Positions 59,917 through 64,000 of a DNA stretch of 64,000 bases are shown piece by piece (within the stretch, counting starts at the first letter, position 1; each line of letters opens with the position of its first letter). The notes under the pieces are model-generated. The model did no database searches. It was not told the origin of the DNA and was given only the letters and a program-made list of their open reading frames with translations. The stretch is from Fastidiosipila sp. (GTDB lineage Bacteria > Bacillota > Clostridia > Saccharofermentanales > DTU023): positions 1 through 64,000 of the forward strand of contig JAAZGO010000004.1 of the NCBI GenBank assembly GCA_012511175.1, written 5' to 3'. Both the position numbers and the translations under genes were made by a program.

Positions 59917-62658
59917 ATGCTGACAGAGTCCCATGTCCGGACAAAAGAAATTTTAACCCGGGCCGCCCTGAACCGGCCGGCCGAGCCGCCTGCCGTCGCC
60001 CAGCAGCGGCTTAGCGACTGTGCCCGCCTGCCGGCGGAAGAAGTCCTGGGGAAAATGAATACCCGGATGGAAGGGCTGTCGGACAAGGAGGTCGAGATCA
60101 GCCGCAAACAGTATGGCGACAACGTGGTCACCTCCGGTCACCGGATCAGCCTTGCCTCGCGTCTGCTGTCCGCCTTCGTCAATCCCTTTACCCTGATCCT
60201 GATCGCACTTGCGGTCATCTCCTTTTTAACCGATATCACCTTCGCACCGCCCGGAGAGCGGAGCCTGGTGACGGTCGTCATCATCAGTGCCATGGTCTTC
60301 ATGTCGGGGGCCCTCCGTTTTGTCCAGGAACTGCGCTCAGGCAACGCGGCGGAGCGGCTGACCAACATGATCGTCAACACCGCCGCCATCATCCGCCTGG
60401 AGGACGGCGAAGAGGAACGGGTCATGGAGGAGGCCGTGGTCGGTGATATTGTCAGGCTGGCCGCCGGGGACATGATCCCCGCCGACATGCGAATCCTTTC
60501 GGCCAAGGATCTCTTCCTAAGTGAAAGTGCCCTGACCGGGGAGTCGGCCCACGCGGAAAAGTTCAGCCACCCCTCAACAAGTGATTCCGGCAATGTCCTG
60601 GATCATGACAACCTGGCCTTCCTGGGTACCAACGTGGTCTCGGGCAGCGGCACGGGGGTGGTCCTGGCCACAGGCCAGGATACCCTTTTCGGCCAGATCG
60701 CCAAAACCCTCAAGGAAAAGCCGGCGCCGACTTCTTTTGAAAAGGGCGTCAATCACGTTTCGGCTGTCCTGATCCGTTTCATGCTGGTCATGGTTCCCAT
60801 CGTTTTCCTAATCTCCGGCCTGACCAAGGGCAACTGGCTGCAGGCAGGCCTTCTGGCCATCTCGCTGGCCGTGGGTCTGACCCCTGAGATGCTGCCCATG
60901 ATCGTGACCACCAGCCTGGCCAAGGGCGCTGTCAACATGTCCAAGCACAAGGTCATCATCAAGAACCTCAATTCCATCCAGAACCTGGGCTCCATTGACA
61001 TCCTTTGCACCGACAAGACGGGCACCATTACCCAGGATCGGGTGGCCCTGGAATACCACCTGGATCTGAAAGGCCAGGAAAGTGTCCGAGTTCTCAGGCA
61101 TGCCTATCTCAATTCCTTTTTCCAGACGGGCCTGCGCAACCTGATGGACCGGGCCATCGTGGAAAAGACCCATGAGGAGGAGGACAGGAATCCGGACGCT
61201 CTGGGCAGGCTCAAGGACCGTTATGAGAAGATCGACGAGATTCCCTTCGACTTCGAGCGGCGGCGGATGAGTGTGGTGGTCAAGGATAAAAACCAGAAAA
61301 CCCAGATGATCACCAAGGGAGCTTTAGAGGAGATGCTGTCCGTCTGCACCTACGCCCAGATTGATGAAAACCGGGTGGTCCCGCTCGACCGGGAGCTGGT
61401 CGAACACGTCCGCCTGGACGTCGACGGCTACAACGAGAAAGGGCTCCGGGTCCTCCTGGTCGCCCAGCGGACCAATCCGCCGCCGGCGGGAACCTTCTGT
61501 GTCGAGGACGAAAAAGACATGGTCCTGATCGGCTACCTGGCCTTCCTGGACCCCCCCAAACTGTCGACCCGGGACGCCATCGCCGCCCTTCATGAACATG
61601 GAGTGGAAGTGAAAATCCTGACCGGCGACAATGAAAAAGTCTCCAAAACCATCTGCAAAATGGTCGGACTCGATGTCAGCCGGGTGGTGACCGGCGATCA
61701 GGTTGAAGACATGGATGACGAAAGTCTGGCACGGACGGCGGAGACAACAACTGTTTTCGCCAGGCTGGCGCCCACCCAAAAATCCCGGATCGTTTCCCTG
61801 CTCAGGCAAAAGGGCCACAGCGTGGGCTACATGGGCGATGGCATCAATGACGTCACCGCCCTGAAGGATGCCGACGTCGGCATTTCCGTTGACACCGGAG
61901 TCGACATCGCCAAGGAGTCCGCTGACGTCATCCTCCTGGAAAAGGATCTGATGGTGCTGGAAGAAGGCATTGTCGAGGGCAGAAGAACCTACGCCAATAT
62001 GATCAAGTACATCAAGATGACTGCCTCGTCCAACTTCGGCAACGTACTCTCCATGCTGATCGCCGCGGCCTTCCTCCCCTTCCTGCCCATGACGGCCATC
62101 CAGATCCTGATCCTCAACCTGATCTACGACATCTCCTGCGCCTCCCTGCCCTGGGATCATGTCGACCTCGACTACCTCAAGCAGCCCCGTACCTGGGACG
62201 CCGCCTCCATCAGCCGCTTCATGATCTGGATCGGCCCCACCTCCTCTGTCTTTGACATCATCTCCTACGCGCCCCTCTTCTTCTGGATCGCCCCGGCTGT
62301 GGCGGGAGCCCCTTTCAACCAGCTGACCGACCCCGGTCAAACCGCGCTTTTTATCGCTGTCTTCCAGGCCGGCTGGATGGTCATCTCCATGTGGACCCAG
62401 ACCCTGGTCATCCACATGATACGGACCGCCAAAGTTCCCTTCATCGAGTCGAGGGCCTCGGCCCCGGTCATGCTGCTGACCGCCCTGGGCATCGCCATCC
62501 TGACCGCCCTCCCCTTTTCACCCCTGGCGGGAATCCTGAACCTGGCCCCCCTCCCGGGCCGCTTCTTCCTGCTGCTGGGCGCTGTGGTCGTAGCCTACAT
62601 GCTCCTGGTGTCAGTTGCCAAATACGCTTTCATCAAGCGGTACAAGGTCTGGCTCTAG
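59917..62658 (+). CDS. mgtA: MgtA-type Mg2+-importing P-type ATPase
   Basis: This 913-residue P-type ATPase has the actuator motif [10 protein letters not shown], phosphorylation motif DKTGTITQD with Asp366, the nucleotide-binding region, and [21 protein letters not shown]. The [11 protein letters not shown]-like membrane motif [11 protein letters not shown] matches P3B Mg2+ importers. About ten transmembrane helices are visible. GAGG lies seven bases before the ATG. It is divergent from the P-loop protein gene. Confidence 0.92.
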   Translation: MLTESHVRTKEILTRAALNRPAEPPAVAQQRLSDCARLPAEEVLGKMNTRMEGLSDKEVEISRKQYGDNVVTSGHRISLASRLLSAFVNPFTLILIALAVISFLTDITFAPPGERSLVTVVIISAMVFMSGALRFVQELRSGNAAERLTNMIVNTAAIIRLEDGEEERVMEEAVVGDIVRLAAGDMIPADMRILSAKDLFLSESALTGESAHAEKFSHPSTSDSGNVLDHDNLAFLGTNVVSGSGTGVVLATGQDTLFGQIAKTLKEKPAPTSFEKGVNHVSAVLIRFMLVMVPIVFLISGLTKGNWLQAGLLAISLAVGLTPEMLPMIVTTSLAKGAVNMSKHKVIIKNLNSIQNLGSIDILCTDKTGTITQDRVALEYHLDLKGQESVRVLRHAYLNSFFQTGLRNLMDRAIVEKTHEEEDRNPDALGRLKDRYEKIDEIPFDFERRRMSVVVKDKNQKTQMITKGALEEMLSVCTYAQIDENRVVPLDRELVEHVRLDVDGYNEKGLRVLLVAQRTNPPPAGTFCVEDEKDMVLIGYLAFLDPPKLSTRDAIAALHEHGVEVKILTGDNEKVSKTICKMVGLDVSRVVTGDQVEDMDDESLARTAETTTVFARLAPTQKSRIVSLLRQKGHSVGYMGDGINDVTALKDADVGISVDTGVDIAKESADVILLEKDLMVLEEGIVEGRRTYANMIKYIKMTASSNFGNVLSMLIAAAFLPFLPMTAIQILILNLIYDISCASLPWDHVDLDYLKQPRTWDAASISRFMIWIGPTSSVFDIISYAPLFFWIAPAVAGAPFNQLTDPGQTALFIAVFQAGWMVISMWTQTLVIHMIRTAKVPFIESRASAPVMLLTALGIAILTALPFSPLAGILNLAPLPGRFFLLLGAVVVAYMLLVSVAKYAFIKRYKVWL

Positions 62659-62791
62659 CCGGCTTGCGTGTAAACCGCCACATAATCGCTCAATTATTTT
62701 CACATGCTGTCGGAAATTCGCTGTTCATAAATTGTTAATATAAATGGGGATGGGGGCTCTTCCCCCGAAAAACTGACAGGAAGCAGTGATT

Positions 62792-63856
62792 ATGACGGCA
62801 AGGAAAACGGAAAAGGAAAGAATCTGGCTGGTCACCGGTGCCTCGGGGCATCTGGGCAACACCGTGGTGCGCAAGCTGCTTAGCCAGGGCGAAGAGGTCC
62901 GCGCCTTCATTTTGGAAAAAGAGCGGCCTGTGGCTCTGCAAGGCCTCAAATGTGAAGTGGTCTCGGGCGATGTGACAGATGCGGCCAGCATCGAACCTCT
63001 GTTTGCCGGCCTGGAAGACAGGGAAATCTATCTCCTCCACCTGGCCAGCCTGATTACCATTTACGCCAAGGCCGGCCCCTGGGTCTACCGGGTCAATCCC
63101 GGCGGCACCCGGCATATGCTGGAAGCAGCAAAACGGCATGGAGTCAAACGCTTCCTCTATTGCGGAACAGTCCATACCCTGCCACTGCCCGAAGATTTTA
63201 ATCAGGAAATCAGGGAAGTGGACCACTATGACCCTGACCTGGTCCACGGTGACTACGCCAAATCGAAAGCCATGGCCTCCCAGCTGGTTCTGGATGCAGC
63301 CAGGGACGGTCTGGATGCGGTCATCGTTCAGCCTTCAGGCATCATCGGTCCCAACGATTACCTGGACGGCAACTTCACCAGGCTTTTCGAAAAACTGGTC
63401 GACAGAAAACTCCCCGCCATGATCCAGGGATCCTACAACTTTGTCGACGTCAACGATGTGGCCGAAGGCCTGATCGCGGCTGCCAAACACGGAAGGACAG
63501 GCGAAAGCTACAATCTGACCGGCCATAATGTCAGTGTTTTGGAAATCATGAACAGGGCTGCAGAAATGACAGGCCGCAAACCCTTCAAGTCAACGGCTCC
63601 CCTTTGGCTGGCCAAACTGGCAGCCCTCCCCGCTGAATGGTGGTCAAAAAGGACAGGCAAAACGCCGGTCCTCACCGGCTACTCTCTCTTCACCATGAGC
63701 AGCCCTCACCGTTTTTCCCATGAAAAGGCATCAAGGGAACTTGGCTACACCATCCGGCCCCTGGACGAGACCATCGGCAATACCCTCCGTTTCATGATTG
63801 AACAGAAACGTTTCAAAAAAGCGGTCGATCTCCGCTACGCGCCGGACAGCTTGTAA
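62792..63856 (+). CDS. NAD-dependent epimerase/dehydratase (extended SDR)
   Basis: This 354-residue protein has the Rossmann motif VTGASGHLGNTVV at the N-terminus and the active-site Tyr/Lys pair in VHGDYAKSKAMA, and a C-terminal substrate domain. It resembles dihydroflavonol-reductase-like and sugar epimerase proteins. The ATG at 62792 is chosen over GTG at 62786 by spacing from AGGAAG. The substrate is unknown. Confidence 0.88.
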   Translation: MTARKTEKERIWLVTGASGHLGNTVVRKLLSQGEEVRAFILEKERPVALQGLKCEVVSGDVTDAASIEPLFAGLEDREIYLLHLASLITIYAKAGPWVYRVNPGGTRHMLEAAKRHGVKRFLYCGTVHTLPLPEDFNQEIREVDHYDPDLVHGDYAKSKAMASQLVLDAARDGLDAVIVQPSGIIGPNDYLDGNFTRLFEKLVDRKLPAMIQGSYNFVDVNDVAEGLIAAAKHGRTGESYNLTGHNVSVLEIMNRAAEMTGRKPFKSTAPLWLAKLAALPAEWWSKRTGKTPVLTGYSLFTMSSPHRFSHEKASRELGYTIRPLDETIGNTLRFMIEQKRFKKAVDLRYAPDSL

Positions 63857-63880
63857 TCTTTGCAGTTTCCTGTGCGAAAG

Positions 63881-63902
63881 CCCCGGCGTGCCGGGGTTTT
63901 TA
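63881..63902 (+). terminator. Terminator after the SDR gene
   Basis: CCCCGG CGTG CCGGGG followed by TTTTTAT on the plus strand, 24 bp after the stop. Confidence 0.85.
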
Positions 63903-63917
63903 TTTGAAGCGATCCGC

Positions 63918-64000
63918 TCAGGAAACTGCCCGGATCAGGTCGAGCAACTCCCCGTCACGGCTGATGACCCGGGCCACCGTCCGGCCCTCCGTCTTTCTTC
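63918..64000 (-). CDS. C-terminal end of a gene running off the window
   Basis: A minus-strand frame enters from the right edge and ends with RVISRDGELLDLIRAVS and a TGA at 63920-63918, convergent with the SDR gene and sharing its terminator region. Only 27 codons are visible and the family cannot be told. Confidence 0.4.
   Translation of the reverse strand, partial: RKTEGRTVARVISRDGELLDLIRAVS

Noticed and set aside
59858-59917. Mg2+-sensing leader upstream of mgtA
   Set aside because: The promoter leaves a leader of only about 25 nt.
1-64000. CRISPR arrays, transposons and prophage genes
   Set aside because: No regularly spaced repeats, transposase, integrase or capsid-type genes were recognised anywhere in the window.

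Overview
The window looks like a GC-rich chromosome segment of an anaerobic, Gram-positive-type Bacillota (Clostridia-like). Supporting genes are DnaD and DnaI replication-loading proteins, a CbpB/DarB-type CBS protein, pyruvate:ferredoxin oxidoreductase, a biotin-dependent Na+ pump decarboxylase, PucR and BMP/NupN families, strong AGGAGG ribosome binding sites and sigma-A promoters. No phage, IS element, CRISPR array or rRNA was seen. Most genes are on the minus strand.

Layout. 1-3.3 kb: the start of a large secreted surface protein (cut by the window edge) behind a Thr-rich single-pass membrane protein. 3.9 kb: tRNA-Arg(CCT). 4.0-13.2 kb: uracil permease, AEC-type permease, a cyclase-family hydrolase, an oxamate-carbamoyltransferase-like set (DUF1116, a 58-residue fdrA-domain protein, FdrA, DUF2877) and a PucR regulator. 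13.6-17.4 kb: a divergent three-subunit molybdenum hydroxylase. 17.5-19.0 kb: bioY and birA with a BirA operator. 19.1-26.6 kb: a LysR regulator and a six-gene operon for a malonate CoA-transferase, a four-subunit biotin/Na+ decarboxylase and an amidase. 26.8-30.7 kb: zincin-like protein, alpha/beta hydrolase, MATE transporter, small membrane protein, CbpB. 30.7-34.3 kb: rpmG-secE-nusG-rplK-rplA-rplJ-rplL. 34.3-42.1 kb: nucleoside ABC importer, two nucleoside hydrolases, flavoprotein and TM2 protein. 42.3-46.0 kb: SH3/NlpC-like protein, acpS, dnaI, dnaD. 46.0-53.1 kb: nifJ, gpmI and a pgk-tpi fusion. 53.3-59.7 kb: PHP phosphoesterase, glycosyltransferase, active NlpC/P60 protein, citXG and a P-loop protein. 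59.9-63.9 kb: MgtA-type P-type ATPase and an SDR-family protein.

Main proposal (inference). Genes at 4.0-26.6 kb fit one undescribed energy-conserving route for oxidative uracil breakdown: uptake by UraA; hydroxylation to barbiturate by the Mo enzyme; ring opening to ureidomalonate by the cyclase-family hydrolase; phosphorolysis to malonamate plus carbamoyl phosphate by the FdrA/DUF1116/DUF2877 complex (ureidomalonate is the one-carbon-longer homologue of oxalurate, the known substrate of the E. coli system); amide hydrolysis to malonate; then a CoA cycle in which the MdcA-like transferase makes malonyl-CoA and a biotin-dependent decarboxylase pumps Na+. BirA/BioY would supply the biotin. The nucleoside importer and hydrolases at 35-42 kb could supply uracil from uridine. 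No carbamate kinase, toblerone-fold barbiturase or electron acceptor for the Mo enzyme is in the window, so the scheme needs experimental support.
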